Assembly: GCF_016654015.1 (NCBI RefSeq)
Contig: NZ_JAEPWM010000001.1
Span: forward strand, 992,001-1,056,000
Length of the DNA: 64,000 nucleotides
Reading direction: 5' to 3'
Origin: Ramlibacter ginsenosidimutans
GTDB lineage: Bacteria; Pseudomonadota; Gammaproteobacteria; Burkholderiales; Burkholderiaceae_C
Shown: in pieces, positions 9,051 through 19,473 of the stretch
Position numbering within the stretch: position 1 is the first letter of the stretch
Layout: each line of letters opens with the position of its first letter
Program-made: the position numbers and the translations under genes
Notes under the pieces: model-generated
Told to the model about the DNA's origin: nothing
Database searches by the model: none
What the model saw: the letters and a program-made list of their open reading frames with translations, nothing else

Positions 9051-10331
9051 TCATTCCCGCACTTCGCCGTTGCCCAGCACGATCCACTTGAGGGACGTGA
9101 GTCCTTCGAGCCCCACGGGGCCGCGCGCATGGAACTTGTCGGTGCTGATGCCGATTTCCGCCCCGAGGCCGTACTCGAAGCCGTCGGCGAAGCGGGTGCT
9201 GGCATTGACCATCACGCTGGCCGAGTCCACCTCGCGCAGGAAGCGCTGCGCATGCATGTGGTCGCGCGTGACGATGGCGTCAGTATGGTGCGAGGAATAG
9301 CGGTTGATGTGCGCGATGGCCTCGTCGACGCCCTCGACCACCTTCACGCTGATGATCGGCGCGAGATATTCCTCGGACCAGTCCTGTTCGGTGGCGTCCT
9401 TCAGGTCGGCGCCGCGCACCTGCTGCAGGATCGCCTTGGCCTCCGCGTCGCAGCGCATCTCCACGCCCTTGGCCGTGAAGATCGCGCCGATCTCCGGCAG
9501 GAACGCCTTGGCCACGCCGCGTGCGACCAGCAGGCCTTCGCTCGCGTTGCAGGGGCTGTATTTCTGGGTCTTGGCGTTGTCGGTGATCTTCACCGCCATC
9601 TCGACATCGCAGGGATCGTCGACGTAGGTGTGGCAATTGCCGTCGAGGTGCTTGATCACCGGCACCTTGGCTTCGCGCGAGATCCGCTCGATCAGGCCCT
9701 TGCCGCCGCGCGGAATGATCACGTCGACGTATTCGGGCATGGCGATCAGCCGGCCGACGGCCTCGCGGTCGGTCGTCTGCACCAGTTGGACAGCTTCGGG
9801 CGGCAGCTCCGCTGCCACCAGCGCCTGCTGCACCAGCCGGGCAAGCGCCTTGTTGGACTCGATGGCCTCCGAGCCACCGCGCAGGATGCAGGCGTTGCCG
9901 CTCTTGATCGACAGGCTCGCCGCCTCGATCGTGACGTTCGGCCGGCTCTCGAAGATCATGCCGAACACGCCGAGCGGCACGCGCATCTGGCCCACGCGGA
10001 TGCCGCTGGGCTGCTGCTTCATGCCGATGACCTCGCCGATGATGTCCGGCATCGCCGCGAGCTGCTCGCAGCCGACGGCCAGCACCTCCAGGATTTTCGG
10101 CGTGAGCTTCAGGCGATCGACCATGGGTGCGGCCAGGCCGGCCGCCGTGGCGCGCGCTGTGTCCTTCGCGTTTTCCGCCTGCAGCGCGTCCCCGTTCTCG
10201 CGCAGCAGCGTGGCCAGGGCGCGCAGCGCTCGGCTCTTCTGCGCCGCGGTGGCCGCGGCCATGCGAGCGGACGCCGCCCGGGCCTGCAGGCCCAGGCTGG
10301 AGAGATGCTCGGCAATGTTGACGGCGTTCAT
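9051..10331 (-). CDS. proA: gamma-glutamyl phosphate reductase
   Basis: NADPH-dependent reduction of gamma-glutamyl phosphate to glutamate semialdehyde, the second step of proline synthesis. The protein has 426 residues, normal for ProA. The aldehyde-dehydrogenase fold shows the cofactor region (FESRPNVT, 127-134; [13 protein letters not shown], 151-163) and the catalytic Cys261 in [13 protein letters not shown]. The start [10 protein letters not shown] is 46 bases after the holA stop. Placement after holA is common in Burkholderiales. proB is not in the window. The rocD-type aminotransferase further upstream makes the same semialdehyde, so the two genes meet at one metabolite. Confidence 0.97.
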   Translation of the reverse strand: MNAVNIAEHLSSLGLQARAASARMAAATAAQKSRALRALATLLRENGDALQAENAKDTARATAAGLAAPMVDRLKLTPKILEVLAVGCEQLAAMPDIIGEVIGMKQQPSGIRVGQMRVPLGVFGMIFESRPNVTIEAASLSIKSGNACILRGGSEAIESNKALARLVQQALVAAELPPEAVQLVQTTDREAVGRLIAMPEYVDVIIPRGGKGLIERISREAKVPVIKHLDGNCHTYVDDPCDVEMAVKITDNAKTQKYSPCNASEGLLVARGVAKAFLPEIGAIFTAKGVEMRCDAEAKAILQQVRGADLKDATEQDWSEEYLAPIISVKVVEGVDEAIAHINRYSSHHTDAIVTRDHMHAQRFLREVDSASVMVNASTRFADGFEYGLGAEIGISTDKFHARGPVGLEGLTSLKWIVLGNGEVRE

Positions 10332-10377
10332 GCGTGGATTATCCCCGGGGGCACTCGACTGTGAAAAAAACCGGGAT

Positions 10378-11442
10378 TCAGCGCTGTGCGGGCTGGGCAG
10401 CGCACTCCAGGCACAGGCCCATGGCCAGCCGGTGCAGCGCCTGCCAACCCTCGGTGGGCCAGCCCGGCGCCTTCAGCCCCTTCACGATCCCGTCCACTAC
10501 ATGGGCACCATGCAGCAGGTTTTCCAGTGCCGTCGTCGACAGGCGTGGCAGCACCCGCTCAAAGAGCTTTTCCTTCACGCCCCACACGCGCTGCTCGCGC
10601 AAGGCCATCGGCAGCGGCCGGCCCGCGGCCATCGCATCCTTCACGCGCTTGAGCGCGCGGATGTCCTCGGCCAGCGTGTAGTGCACCAGCACCTCGGCCT
10701 CGCCTTCTGCCTGCAGGCCGTCCAGCATGCGCTGCACGCGAGCGACCTGGCCGCCGAGGACCGCCTCGGACAGCTTGAACACGTCGTAGCGGGCCACGTT
10801 CAGCACCGCGCTCTCCACCTGCTCGAAACGCAACTCGCCGGCCGGGTACAGCAGCGCGAGTTTCTGGATCTCCTGGTGCGCCGCGAGCAGGTTGCCTTCC
10901 ACGCGGTCCGCGAAGAACTGCAGCGTGCGCTGGCCTTCTTCCCCGGCCAGCACGCGCTGGTCGTTGCGGGCGAGGCGCTGCGCGATCCATTGCGGCAGCG
11001 CGTTGCGTTCGACCGGCTGCACCTCGATGGCGACGCCGGCGTTTTCGAGCGCGGCAAACCAGGCGGACTTCTTCGTCTGGAAATCCAGCCGCGGCAACAG
11101 GACCAGGGTCAGCGTGCTGTCGTTGCCCGCCGCGCCGTCGGCCACCTGCTGCAAGGCGGCGCTGCCGTCCTTGCCCGGCTTGCCCGAGGGAACACGGATC
11201 TCGACGATCTGCTTGTCGGCAAACAGGCTGAGCGAGCCCCCGGCCGCCAGCACCGCGCTCCAGTCGAAGTGCGCGCCGGCCACGGTGTGCACCGTGCGCT
11301 CGGTATAGCCCTGGGACCGGGCCGCCGCGCGGATCGCGTCGGCGGCTTCCTGCACCAGCAGCGGCTCGTCGCCGTGCAGCGTATAGAGCGGGCGCAGCCC
11401 GCGCTGCAGGTGGGTGGCGAGCTGGGCCGGGGCGAGCTGCAT
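10378..11442 (-). CDS. holA: DNA polymerase III subunit delta
   Basis: The delta subunit of the clamp loader, which opens the beta clamp. It has 354 residues and starts [38 protein letters not shown], with the GDEPLL motif that marks the N-terminal AAA-like domain; the clamp-contacting region follows and the C-terminal helical collar domain ends the protein. In most beta-proteobacteria holA directly follows lptE. Here a rocD-type gene and a REP-like repeat sit between them. It reads into proA 46 bases later. Confidence 0.93.
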   Translation of the reverse strand: MQLAPAQLATHLQRGLRPLYTLHGDEPLLVQEAADAIRAAARSQGYTERTVHTVAGAHFDWSAVLAAGGSLSLFADKQIVEIRVPSGKPGKDGSAALQQVADGAAGNDSTLTLVLLPRLDFQTKKSAWFAALENAGVAIEVQPVERNALPQWIAQRLARNDQRVLAGEEGQRTLQFFADRVEGNLLAAHQEIQKLALLYPAGELRFEQVESAVLNVARYDVFKLSEAVLGGQVARVQRMLDGLQAEGEAEVLVHYTLAEDIRALKRVKDAMAAGRPLPMALREQRVWGVKEKLFERVLPRLSTTALENLLHGAHVVDGIVKGLKAPGWPTEGWQALHRLAMGLCLECAAQPAQR

Positions 11443-11497
11443 GGCCAGAGTTTAGCGGGGCGGGTGGCTGCCCACGGAACCTCGCTGCCCGCGTCTT

Positions 11498-11600
11498 GTA
11501 GGCTGGCGGTGAGCGAAGCGAACCCCAGCGATGCGACGCGACCGATTGCTGGGGTTCGCTTCGCTCACCGCCCCGCGGCCTGCTGCCGCGGCCAGCCTAC
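11498..11600. repeat. REP-like inverted pair, copy 2
   Basis: The cleanest copy. The left unit begins GTAGGCTGGCGG and ends CGAACCCCAGC (11498-11529). After an 18-base spacer comes the inverted inner arm (from 11548, GCTGGGGTTCGCTTCGC), and the outer GCCAGCCTAC arm is at 11591-11600. Within a unit, GCTGG pairs with CCAGC, GGT with ACC, and GC with GC around a GAA loop. It lies between the 3' end of the rocD-type gene and the 5' end of holA. Confidence 0.8.
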
Positions 11601-11617
11601 GGGGATGACTCCGCCCC

Positions 11618-12868
11618 TCAGGCGAGGCCCAGTTCCCCACGCTTCTCCAGCGCCACCTGCCGGAAGATTTCGACCGCGCGGTCCATCAACTCCCGCGTGA
11701 TCGTCAGCGGCGGGGCGAAGCGGATCACCGTATCGTGCGTCTCCTTGGACAGCACGCCATGCGCCGCAAGCCGCTCGACGAGGTCGCGCGCGCTGGTGCA
11801 GGACGGCTCGATGTCCACGCCGATCCACAGGCCGCGGCCGCGCACCTCGCGGATCAGCGGTTTCACCTGCTCCTGCACTTCGCGCAGGCGGCCGAACAGG
11901 TACTCGCCCTTGGCCGCGCACTGGTCCACCAGTCCTTCTTCCTCCAGCACCTTCAGCCCCTCCAGCGCCACCGCGGCCGCGAGCGCGTTGCCTCCGAAGG
12001 TCGAGCCATGGCTGTTGGGAACGAAGACCTGCATCACCCTGTCGTCGGCGCAGAAGGCGCTCACCGGCAACAGGCCGGCGCCCAGCGCCTTGCCGAGGAT
12101 CAGCCCGTCGGGGCGGATGCCTTCGTGCTGGAAGGCGAACCAGCGGCCGGTGCGCCCCAGCCCCGCCTGCACCTCGTCGTCGATCAGGAGCACGTTGTTC
12201 GCCGTGCACCAGGCGCGCAGTTCCTGGAAGAAGCCGGGCGGCGGCACGATGATGCCGGCCTCGCCCTGGATCGGTTCGATCAGCACGGCGCAGGTGTTCG
12301 CGGTCGCCGCCGCCTTCAGGCTGTCCATGTCCCCGTAGTCGAAGTGCTGGAAGCCGCCATCGAAAGGCGCGAAGCCCATCCGGTAGTCCGGCTCGCTGGA
12401 GAAGCCGATGATGGTGGTGGTGCGGCCGTGGAAGTTGCCGCGCGCCACCAGGATGCGCTGCTGGCCGTCGGGGATGCCCTTGACGCGATGGCCCCAGCGA
12501 CGCGCGCACTTGATCGCCGTCTCCACCGCTTCCGCGCCGGTGTTCATGGGCAGCGCGCGCTCGAAACCGGTCACCTCGCTCAGCTTCTCGAGCAGCGGAC
12601 CCAGCGTGGTGCCGTAGTAGGCGCGGGACATGACGGCGACCTTGCGCATCTGCCGCTCGGCGGCGGCCACGATGCGGGGATGCAGGTGGCCGTGGCTGAC
12701 CGACGAGTACGCGCTCATCATGTCGATGTACTCGCGCCCTTCGACGTCCCAGACGAGGCAGTCCTTCGCATGGTCCACCACGACGGGAACCGGCGCGTAG
12801 TTGCGCGCGCCGTAGCGGGCCTCCTTCGCGATGAAGCTCTGCGCGGCAGGGGTTCCGGTGGCATCCAT
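11618..12868 (-). CDS. rocD: ornithine/acetylornithine-type aminotransferase
   Basis: A 416-residue class III PLP aminotransferase. Its closest look is ornithine-oxo-acid transaminase, which makes glutamate semialdehyde from ornithine. The PLP lysine is Lys260 in LILGKALGAGLLPVSAF; the cofactor-binding acid is in LIDDEVQAGLGRTG (228-241), and NFHGRTTT (145-152) is the conserved HGRT loop. The start follows GGGAG with an 8-base spacer. Acetylornithine aminotransferase (ArgD) is the main alternative; the PVSAF context and long N terminus favour RocD. It interrupts the usual lptE-holA order and is followed by a REP-like element. Confidence 0.82.
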   Translation of the reverse strand: MDATGTPAAQSFIAKEARYGARNYAPVPVVVDHAKDCLVWDVEGREYIDMMSAYSSVSHGHLHPRIVAAAERQMRKVAVMSRAYYGTTLGPLLEKLSEVTGFERALPMNTGAEAVETAIKCARRWGHRVKGIPDGQQRILVARGNFHGRTTTIIGFSSEPDYRMGFAPFDGGFQHFDYGDMDSLKAAATANTCAVLIEPIQGEAGIIVPPPGFFQELRAWCTANNVLLIDDEVQAGLGRTGRWFAFQHEGIRPDGLILGKALGAGLLPVSAFCADDRVMQVFVPNSHGSTFGGNALAAAVALEGLKVLEEEGLVDQCAAKGEYLFGRLREVQEQVKPLIREVRGRGLWIGVDIEPSCTSARDLVERLAAHGVLSKETHDTVIRFAPPLTITRELMDRAVEIFRQVALEKRGELGLA

Positions 12869-13052
12869 GGCACGACTCCCAGTGTTCCCAAGATGGGCGT
12901 TGGACGGCCTTCCCGCAAGGGCGGCGGCGCAACAATGGAAGAAAGGCTCCCACCACCGGACCGACGGAGCTGTAGGAGCCGTCGCACGGCGTGTGCAGGC
13001 GCGGCGACGCGGGCTGGCTGCGCAGTTTCCGACAGCGCCCCCGGGGCGGCTC

Positions 13053-13589
13053 TCAGACGATGCGCAGGGCGGCGAGCCGCCGCATGAGCTGCTGCACCAT
13101 GTCGCGCTGCATGTCGCGGTACAGCAGGCCTTCCTCGGCCTCCTTGGCGAGCACGGCGCTCTCGTTGAAGGTGATGTCGCGGTGCTGTTCCAGCTCGGTG
13201 TCCGGAATCAGCTCCGTGCCGCGCGCGTTGCGCACGCGGAAGTGCACCCGGCTGCGCAGCTGGAACTCGGTCACCTGGCCGGTCGAATTGAGGCCCACCA
13301 CCACCTTCTCGCGCTGTTCCTGCAGCAGCTCGAACACGACCTCGCCCGGCGGGGCGGCCGGCGCGGACGCGGCGCCGACTGCGGCGGCCGCGGCCGGGCT
13401 GCCCGGTGCTACCACCTGGACCTTCCCGTCGGCCTGCAGCTGGCGCCGCAGCTCCGCGGCGAGCGGCGAGCTGTCCGGCGCGTTGATGACGATGGACGAG
13501 AAGGCGAAATCGGGCGCCTTGCGCAGCTCGAAGCCGCAGCCGGCGAGCAGGAGGGCCGCACCCAGCGGCAGGAGGTCGCGTCGCCGCAT
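13053..13589 (-). CDS. lptE: LPS-assembly lipoprotein LptE
   Basis: Outer-membrane lipoprotein that plugs the LptD barrel and helps insert lipopolysaccharide at the cell surface. The 178-residue precursor has basic residues, a hydrophobic stretch and the lipobox LLAGCGF, with lipidation at Cys18. The mature part begins FELRKAPDFAFSSIVI, typical of LptE. Its ATG is 2 bases after the leuS stop, so it is translated from the leuS message. An alanine-rich insert is visible near residues 65-80. Followed by a 184-base gap before the rocD-type gene in which I see no gene. Confidence 0.93.
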   Translation of the reverse strand: MRRRDLLPLGAALLLAGCGFELRKAPDFAFSSIVINAPDSSPLAAELRRQLQADGKVQVVAPGSPAAAAAVGAASAPAAPPGEVVFELLQEQREKVVVGLNSTGQVTEFQLRSRVHFRVRNARGTELIPDTELEQHRDITFNESAVLAKEAEEGLLYRDMQRDMVQQLMRRLAALRIV

Positions 13590-13591
13590 GC

Positions 13592-16207
13592 TCAGACCAC
13601 CACGTTGACGAGCCGGCCCGGCACGACGATCACCTTCTTCGGCGCGGCGCCGCCGGCGAACTTGGTGAAGCCCTCGCTGGCGAGCGCGATCTTCTCGATC
13701 TCCGCCTTGCCCGCCGCGGCCGGCACGAGGATCGAGCCGCGCAGCTTGCCGTTGACCTGCAGCATCAGCTCGATCTCATCCTGCTTCAGGGCGCTCTCGT
13801 CGACCTGCGGCCAGGGCGCATCCAGCAGTTCGCCGAACGCTTCGCGATAGCCGAGCGCGTTCCACAGCGCCTGCGTGATGTGCGGCGTCGCGGGATAGAG
13901 CGCGCGCAGCAGGATGCCGAAGCCTTCGCGCTGCGCGGCCTCGCCGCCCGGCTCGCCTGCGCCCTTGAAGTCCTCCAGCGCGTTGAGCATCTTCATCGCA
14001 CCGGAGACGACGGTGTTGTACTGCATGCGCTGGTAGTCGTAGTCCACCTGCTTGAGCACCGTGTGCAGCTCGCGGCGCAGCGCCTGCGGCTGCTTGCCGT
14101 AGCTCGCGGCCTTGGACTGCCCGCCGGCGCCGAGCTTCACGCCGAAGTTCCACACGCGCCGCAGGAACCGGTAGCTGCCCTCGAGCGCCGCGTCGTTCCA
14201 TTCCAGCGTCGCTTCCGGCGGCGCGGTGAACATCGTGTACAGCCGCGCCGTATCGGCGCCGTAGCGCTCGATCAGCTCCTGCGGGTCCACGCCGTTGTTC
14301 TTGGACTTGGACATGGTGGTCCAGCCCTCGTACGTCACCGGCTGGCCGTCGGACTTCGCCGTCGCGGAGATCACCTTCGCGTGCTCGTCGCGCGCGATGT
14401 CCAGCTCGTGCGCCCAGAAGTACTGTTTGCCCGTGTTGGTGCGCGAGAAGGCTTCGTTGAGCACCATGCCCTGCGTCAGCAGCCTGGTGAAGGGCTCGGC
14501 GATCTTCACCAGCCCCAGGTCGCGCATGACCTTGGTCCAGAAGCGTGCGTACAGCAGGTGCAGGATGGCGTGCTCGATGCCGCCGATGTACTGGTCCATC
14601 GGCATCCAGTACTCCGTGCCCTCGCCGACCATCGCCTGCTCGTTCTTCGGGTCGCAGTAGCGCATGAAATACCAGGACGAGTCCACGAAGGTGTCCATCG
14701 TGTCGGTCTCGCGGCGCGCGTCCTTGCCGCACACCGGGCACTTGCAGGCGAGGAAGTCCTCGCGCTTGTTCAGCGGGTTGCCGCTGCCGTCGGGCACGCA
14801 GTCCTGCGGCAGCACGACAGGCAGGTCCTTCTCGGGCACCGGAACGGCGCCGTGCACGTCGCAGTGGATGATGGGGATGGGCGTGCCCCAGTAGCGCTGG
14901 CGGCTCACGCCCCAGTCACGCAGCCGCCACGTCGTCTTCTTCTCGCCGAGGCCCTTCACCTGCAGGTGGTGCGCGACCGCGTTCACCGCCTCCTGGTAGC
15001 GGAAGCCGCTGAAGATGTCGGAGTTGATGGTGATGCCGTTTTCCTTGTCGGCATACCAGTCGTGCCAGTGCTTGTAGTCGTATTCCTTGCCGTCCACGTG
15101 CACCACCTGCACGATCGGCAGGCCGTACTTCAGCGCGAACGCGAAGTCGCGCTCGTCGTGGCCGGGGACGCCCATCACCGCGCCGTCGCCGTAGCCCATG
15201 AGCACGTAGTTGCCCACCCAGACGTCCACGCTCTCGCCCGAGAGGGGATGCGTCACCTTCAGGCCGGTGGGCATGCCCTCCTTGTCGCGCAGCGCGAGTT
15301 CGGCCTCGGTGGTGCCGCCCTTCTTGCAGTCCTCGATGAATTGCGCGAGCTTCGGGTTGGTCTTCGCCGCGTGCTGCGCGAGCGGATGCTCGGGCGCCAC
15401 CGCGCAGAAGGTCACGCCCATGATGGTGTCGGCGCGCGTCGTGAACACGTACAGGCGGCCGTCGCCGATCAAGCGACCGTCGTCGCCGCGGATCTGGTGC
15501 GGGAACGCGAAGCGCACGCCTTCGCTGCGGCCGATCCAGTTCTCCTGCATCAGCTTCACGCGCTCGGGCCAGCCCGCCAGGTCCTCCTGCACGTACTGCA
15601 GCAGCTCCTGCGCGTAGTCGGTGATCTTCAGGTAGTAGCCCGGGATCTCGCGCTTCTCCACCACCGCGCCGGTGCGCCAGCCCTTGCCGTCGATCACCTG
15701 CTCGTTGGCGAGCACCGTCTGGTCCACCGGGTCCCAGTTCACCACCTGGGTCTTGCGGTAGGCGATGCCCTTCTCCAGCATCTTCAGGAACAGCCACTGG
15801 TTCCACTTGTAGTAGCTGGGATCGCAGGTGGCGATCTCGCGCGACCAGTCGATCGCCAGGCCCATGGCCTGCATCTGGCCCTTCATGTACGCGATGTTCT
15901 CGTACGTCCACTTCGCCGGCGGCACCTTGTTCTTCAACGCCGCGTTCTCTGCCGGCAGGCCGAAGGCGTCCCAGCCCATGGGCATCAGCACGTTGTAGCC
16001 CTTCATGCGCAAGTGCCGCGTCAACATGTCGTTGATCGTGTAGTTGCGCACGTGCCCCATGTGCAGCTTGCCCGAGGGATAGGGGAGCATGGAGCACGCA
16101 TAGAACTTCTTCTTGCGCGCATCCTCCGTCACGCGATAGACATCGCGCGCCGTCCACTCGGCCTGGGCGGCCTTTTCCACCGCCAGGTGGTCGTACTTGT
16201 CTTCCAT
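13592..16207 (-). CDS. leuS: leucyl-tRNA synthetase
   Basis: Charges tRNA-Leu with leucine; class I synthetase of 871 residues, the normal bacterial length. The HIGH motif is HMGH (49-52) within [14 protein letters not shown], and the KMSKS loop is TMSKSKNN (about residues 632-639). The CP1 editing domain lies between them, with the TTRADT segment (about residues 256-261) used for proofreading, and a zinc-like CxxC (CKCPVCGK, about 486-493). The start at 16207 gives [18 protein letters not shown]. No clear Shine-Dalgarno is seen. It follows exbD by 34 bases and leads into lptE. Confidence 0.98.
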   Translation of the reverse strand: MEDKYDHLAVEKAAQAEWTARDVYRVTEDARKKKFYACSMLPYPSGKLHMGHVRNYTINDMLTRHLRMKGYNVLMPMGWDAFGLPAENAALKNKVPPAKWTYENIAYMKGQMQAMGLAIDWSREIATCDPSYYKWNQWLFLKMLEKGIAYRKTQVVNWDPVDQTVLANEQVIDGKGWRTGAVVEKREIPGYYLKITDYAQELLQYVQEDLAGWPERVKLMQENWIGRSEGVRFAFPHQIRGDDGRLIGDGRLYVFTTRADTIMGVTFCAVAPEHPLAQHAAKTNPKLAQFIEDCKKGGTTEAELALRDKEGMPTGLKVTHPLSGESVDVWVGNYVLMGYGDGAVMGVPGHDERDFAFALKYGLPIVQVVHVDGKEYDYKHWHDWYADKENGITINSDIFSGFRYQEAVNAVAHHLQVKGLGEKKTTWRLRDWGVSRQRYWGTPIPIIHCDVHGAVPVPEKDLPVVLPQDCVPDGSGNPLNKREDFLACKCPVCGKDARRETDTMDTFVDSSWYFMRYCDPKNEQAMVGEGTEYWMPMDQYIGGIEHAILHLLYARFWTKVMRDLGLVKIAEPFTRLLTQGMVLNEAFSRTNTGKQYFWAHELDIARDEHAKVISATAKSDGQPVTYEGWTTMSKSKNNGVDPQELIERYGADTARLYTMFTAPPEATLEWNDAALEGSYRFLRRVWNFGVKLGAGGQSKAASYGKQPQALRRELHTVLKQVDYDYQRMQYNTVVSGAMKMLNALEDFKGAGEPGGEAAQREGFGILLRALYPATPHITQALWNALGYREAFGELLDAPWPQVDESALKQDEIELMLQVNGKLRGSILVPAAAGKAEIEKIALASEGFTKFAGGAAPKKVIVVPGRLVNVVV

Positions 16208-16241
16208 GATTTGGCTGATTGTAGGGAGTGGCGAGGAGGGA

Positions 16242-16658
16242 CTACCTCGCCGGCTCCGCCACGAACCCGATGCGCGAGAGCCCCGCCTGGTGCACGAGGC
16301 CCATGACTTCCACGACCTTGCCGTAGGGAACGCCCTGGTCGGCGCGCAGCTGGATCTCGGTGTCCGGGTTCTGCTTCGCCGCCGCGGCGAGCCGGGCCGC
16401 GAATTGGGCGGGCTGGACCGGCCGGTCGTCCAGGAAGACCTGGCCGGCCTTGTCCACGACCACGCTCAGGAAGCGCGGCGCGTCGCCGCCCTGCGTGCCA
16501 ACCGCCCTCGGCAGGTCGAGCCGGATCGAGCTGGCGAGCAGCGGCGCGGTGATGATGAAGATCACCACCAGCACGAGCATCACGTCCACCAGCGGCGTCA
16601 CGTTGATCTCGCTCATCGGCGGATCGCCCTGCGCGCGCTCCAGGCGGCCGAAGGCCAT
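16242..16658 (-). CDS. exbD: ExbD/TolR-family transport protein
   Basis: Inner-membrane partner of ExbB that couples the proton gradient to TonB- or Tol-dependent work at the outer membrane. The 138-residue protein has a short cytoplasmic N terminus, the conserved [20 protein letters not shown] segment (about 16-35) with the proton-carrying aspartate in PLVDVML, and a periplasmic domain. Its start is 2 bases after the exbB stop. A second exbB with two exbD genes is at 41970-43586. Whether this pair serves TonB or Tol cannot be decided here; tolA, tolB and pal are absent. Confidence 0.9.
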   Translation of the reverse strand: MAFGRLERAQGDPPMSEINVTPLVDVMLVLVVIFIITAPLLASSIRLDLPRAVGTQGGDAPRFLSVVVDKAGQVFLDDRPVQPAQFAARLAAAAKQNPDTEIQLRADQGVPYGKVVEVMGLVHQAGLSRIGFVAEPAR

Positions 16659-16660
16659 GG

Positions 16661-17320
16661 CTACTCTTCGCGGGGCATCGGCGCCCCCTGGGTGAGCAGT
16701 TCGCGCAGGTCGAAGGCGAAGCCTTCCAGGTCCGCCTCGATCCGGCCGATGACGCGGCCGAAGATGTTGTAGCCGAGGACGGCGGGGATCGCGACCGCCA
16801 GGCCCGCGGCGGTCATGATCAGCGCCTCGCCCACCGGGCCGGACACCTTGTCGATGCTGATCTGGCCGGCGTTCGCGATGCCGGTCAGCGCGTGGTAGAT
16901 GCCCCAGACCGTCCCGAGCAGTCCGACGAAGGGGGCGGTCGAGCCCACGGTCGCCAGCAGCACCTGGCCGAACTGCAGCTTCCCCAGCACCGCGTGCAGT
17001 GCATTGCGCAGCACGCGCGTGAGCTGCTGCGCCTTGTCGCCAGCGGCCGCGAGCGAGCCGGGGGACTGTTCCGCCGTTGCCAGCACCAGGGGCAGCACCA
17101 GCGCATCGCGATCGAAGGCCGAGACCTTCTGGCGCGCATCGGCGACCGAGCGCGCCTGCCAGAACGCCGCCGTGCTGCGGGCCACGTCATGGCGCGCACG
17201 CCGCAACATCCAGGCCTTCCACAGGATCACCACCCAGCTGGACACCGACATCACCAGCAGCAGGATGGCCACGCCCTGCGTCAGCGCGTCGCCATGGCGG
17301 AACAGGTCGAGTAAGTTCAT
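16661..17320 (-). CDS. exbB: MotA/TolQ/ExbB proton channel protein
   Basis: The channel subunit that works with ExbD. The ATG at 17320 gives a 219-residue protein, MNLLDLFRHGDALTQG, close to family length; longer readings would run into dapB. Three membrane segments are visible, near 15-35, 112-135 and 158-180. The family core is TVGSTAPFVGLLGTVWGIYHAL (about residues 121-142), followed by GPVGEALIMTAAGLAVAIPAV. It lies 73 bases downstream of dapB and directly upstream of exbD and leuS. Confidence 0.9.
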   Translation of the reverse strand: MNLLDLFRHGDALTQGVAILLLVMSVSSWVVILWKAWMLRRARHDVARSTAAFWQARSVADARQKVSAFDRDALVLPLVLATAEQSPGSLAAAGDKAQQLTRVLRNALHAVLGKLQFGQVLLATVGSTAPFVGLLGTVWGIYHALTGIANAGQISIDKVSGPVGEALIMTAAGLAVAIPAVLGYNIFGRVIGRIEADLEGFAFDLRELLTQGAPMPREE

Positions 17321-17393
17321 GCGGCGCCGCCCGCCGCGGCCCCGCGCCGCTGCGCCAGCCGGGCAGCTGCGACGCGGCGGCGGGACGCGGCCA

Positions 17394-18266
17394 TCAGCGA
17401 AGGCCGAGGACGTCGAACATGTCGAACAGGCCGCGCTCCTGCCCGCCCAGGAAACGCACGGCACGCAGGCTGCCCTGGGCGTAGGTGGAGCGGCTGGCCG
17501 CCTTGTGCGTGATCTCGATGCGTTCGCCGGTGCCGGCGAACAGCACGGTGTGGTCGCCGACGATGTCGCCGCCGCGGATCGCGGAGAAGCCGATGGTGGA
17601 CGGCTTGCGCTCCCCCGTGTGGCCATGGCGCTCGTACACGGCGGTGTCCTTCAGCGACTGGCCCAGCGCCTGGGCGATCACCTCGCCCATCTTCAGCGCC
17701 GTCCCCGAGGGCGCATCCACCTTGTGGCGGTGGTGCGCCTCGATGATCTCGATGTCGTAGCCCTCGGCCAGCGCCCTGGCGGCCATCTCCACCAGCTTCA
17801 TCGTCACGTTCACGCCCACGCTCATGTTGGGCGCCATGACGATCGCGATGTCGCGGGCCGCGTCGGCGATCTGGTCCTTCTGCGCGTCGGTGAATCCGGT
17901 GGTGCCGATGACCATCTTCACGCCGCGTTCGCGGCACGCCTGCACATGCGCAAGCGTGCCCTCGGGGCGGGTGAAGTCGATCAGCACCTGCGCGTGCGCC
18001 AGGCCGGTGGCGATGTCGGCCGTCACCGGGACGCCGCTCGCGTGGCCGAGGAAGGCCGCCGCGTCGTTGCCGATGGCGAGGCTGGACGCGACGTCGAGCG
18101 CGCCCGCGAGCCGGCAATCGTCCGAGGCCCGGATCGCCTCGATCAGCATGTGGCCCATGCGGCCCGAGGCGCCGGCGACGGCGACCTGGTGTTGCGTGCT
18201 GCCGGCGGGCGGCGGCTGCACCGCCCCGGTCACCGCGACGTTCTTCAGCGCCTGCGTACCCTTCAT
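17394..18266 (-). CDS. dapB: 4-hydroxy-tetrahydrodipicolinate reductase
   Basis: NAD(P)H-dependent reduction in the diaminopimelate/lysine pathway. It has 290 residues. The nucleotide-binding GASGRMG is at 32-38, the catalytic region is [16 protein letters not shown], and [21 protein letters not shown] is the C-terminal family signature region. The N terminus carries about 25 residues more than usual before the Rossmann motif. The ATG at 18266 is still preferred because GAGG lies just upstream, overlapping the bamE stop. A GTG about 15 codons further in is the alternative start. It is 6 bases from bamE. Confidence 0.95.
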   Translation of the reverse strand: MKGTQALKNVAVTGAVQPPPAGSTQHQVAVAGASGRMGHMLIEAIRASDDCRLAGALDVASSLAIGNDAAAFLGHASGVPVTADIATGLAHAQVLIDFTRPEGTLAHVQACRERGVKMVIGTTGFTDAQKDQIADAARDIAIVMAPNMSVGVNVTMKLVEMAARALAEGYDIEIIEAHHRHKVDAPSGTALKMGEVIAQALGQSLKDTAVYERHGHTGERKPSTIGFSAIRGGDIVGDHTVLFAGTGERIEITHKAASRSTYAQGSLRAVRFLGGQERGLFDMFDVLGLR

Positions 18267-18272
18267 GCGACC

Positions 18273-18830
18273 TCAGCGGCTGGGAGATTCCAGCGGGGGA
18301 TAGTTCACCGGCGCGGCGGGCGCCGGCGCCGGTGCCGCCGGAGTTGCCGCCGGCTCGTTGTGGTTCTTGGCCTGGAAGCTGCGCAGCTCTTCGTCCGTCG
18401 CTTCGAGGCGCGGCACCTTGCCCAGACGCTTGTGCGTGTCGAGCGTGGAGACGAACTCCGATTCGCTCGGCATGGGATCGCCTTCGACGCGATCCATCAT
18501 GTCATTGCGGAAGTACACCGTGAGGTGACGCTTCTGCGGCTCGACGCCCTGGCGCTTCAGCGTGAACACGTAGTCCCAGCGATCGGAGTGGAACAGGCTG
18601 GTCACGAGCGGCGTGCCCAGCACGTTGCGCACCTGGTCGCGGCTCATGCCCTTCTGCAGCGCGTCGACCTGCTCCTTCGACACGAAGTTGCCCTGCACGA
18701 CGGAAACCTTGTATGGGGTGATCGCGTTGAGCAGGCCGTTGCCACCCGCCGTGCTGCAGCCCGAGAGGACGACGATGGCCGCGGCGGCCACCAGGGCGGA
18801 GCGCATGGGGCGCAGGGGCATGGCGGGCAT
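18273..18830 (-). CDS. bamE: outer membrane assembly factor BamE
   Basis: Small lipoprotein of the Bam complex that inserts beta-barrel proteins. The 185-residue precursor has lipobox VLSGCST with Cys25 lipidated (MRSALV, eight residues in, is an alternative start). The SmpA/OmlA domain shows GMSRDQVRNVLGTPLVTS and RWDYVFTLKR. The C-terminal third is a low-complexity Ala/Pro tail absent from the E. coli protein. It is transcribed divergently from fur, an arrangement common in proteobacteria, and opens the long minus-strand run. Confidence 0.94.
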   Translation of the reverse strand: MPAMPLRPMRSALVAAAAIVVLSGCSTAGGNGLLNAITPYKVSVVQGNFVSKEQVDALQKGMSRDQVRNVLGTPLVTSLFHSDRWDYVFTLKRQGVEPQKRHLTVYFRNDMMDRVEGDPMPSESEFVSTLDTHKRLGKVPRLEATDEELRSFQAKNHNEPAATPAAPAPAPAAPVNYPPLESPSR

Positions 18831-18857
18831 GGAAAGGCTGTCGGAGGGGGCAGGCGA

Positions 18858-18863
18858 TATGAT
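18858..18863 (+). promoter_or_regulatory. candidate -10 element for fur
   Basis: TATGAT lies 23 bases upstream of the fur ATG in the 56-base bamE-fur gap, giving a short predicted leader. No good -35 is visible at 17 bases upstream, and no Fur box is evident. It stands out mainly because the surroundings are GC-rich. Confidence 0.35.
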
Positions 18864-18886
18864 CGCGGCATTGTAGCGGCAGCACC

Positions 18887-19318
18887 ATGGCCAATATCGA
18901 CGAACTCAAGAGCACGGGCCTGAAGGCGACGCTGCCGCGCCTGAAGATCCTGGACGTGTTCCATCGCGGAACGCAGCGCCACATGACGGCGGAAGACGTG
19001 TTCCGCGTGCTGCTCGAGGAACGCTCGGACATCGGCCTGGCCACCGTGTACCGCGTGCTCACGCAATTCGAGCAGGCCGGCATCCTGAGCCGCAGCCACT
19101 TCGAAAGCGGCAAGGCCGTCTACGAACTCAACGAAGGCACGCACCACGACCACCTGGTATGCCTCGACTGCGGGCGCGTGGAGGAGTTCTACGACCCCGA
19201 GATCGAACGCAAGCAGCACGAAGTGGCCAAACTGAAGGGCTTCGAAATCGCCGATCACGCGCTGTCGCTCTACGCGCACTGCACCAAGGTCAACTGCCCG
19301 AACAAGCCGGTGCGGTAG
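18887..19318 (+). CDS. fur: ferric uptake regulator Fur
   Basis: Iron-responsive repressor. It has 143 residues. The winged helix occupies about 1-85 ([12 protein letters not shown], then [19 protein letters not shown] as the recognition region). The dimer domain carries the [10 protein letters not shown] metal motif with Cys92 and Cys95, and a second Cys pair at Cys132 and Cys137. These features favour Fur over Zur or PerR. It is divergent from bamE and convergent with hprK, with a long palindromic repeat in between. The window's exbB/exbD sets and metal ABC operon are possible targets, but I see no Fur box at them. Confidence 0.95.
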   Translation: MANIDELKSTGLKATLPRLKILDVFHRGTQRHMTAEDVFRVLLEERSDIGLATVYRVLTQFEQAGILSRSHFESGKAVYELNEGTHHDHLVCLDCGRVEEFYDPEIERKQHEVAKLKGFEIADHALSLYAHCTKVNCPNKPVR

Positions 19319-19326
19319 CGGGCATT

Positions 19327-19458
19327 CAAACCCAACAACCGGACGCAGAGGACGCAAAGGTTTCGCAGAGGACGCAAAAGGAATTCCCTTTTCAAAAAGG
19401 TTTTCTTCTGCGTCCTCTGCGTAACTTCTGCGCCTTCTGCGTCCGGTTGTTGGGTTTG
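19327..19458. repeat. long palindromic CGCAGAGG repeat, copy 1
   Basis: The left arm begins ACCCAACAACCGGACGCAG and continues with blocks of CGCAGAGGACGCAAA type. The right arm is its near complement and ends CCGGTTGTTGGGTTT. The arms meet near 19385-19403. It fills the convergent gap between fur and hprK, so it could act as a bidirectional terminator. Related copies are at 28439-28518 (half), 32212-32357 and 34355-34482. Confidence 0.85.
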
Positions 19459-19473
19459 GAAGGCCTCTCGCCC

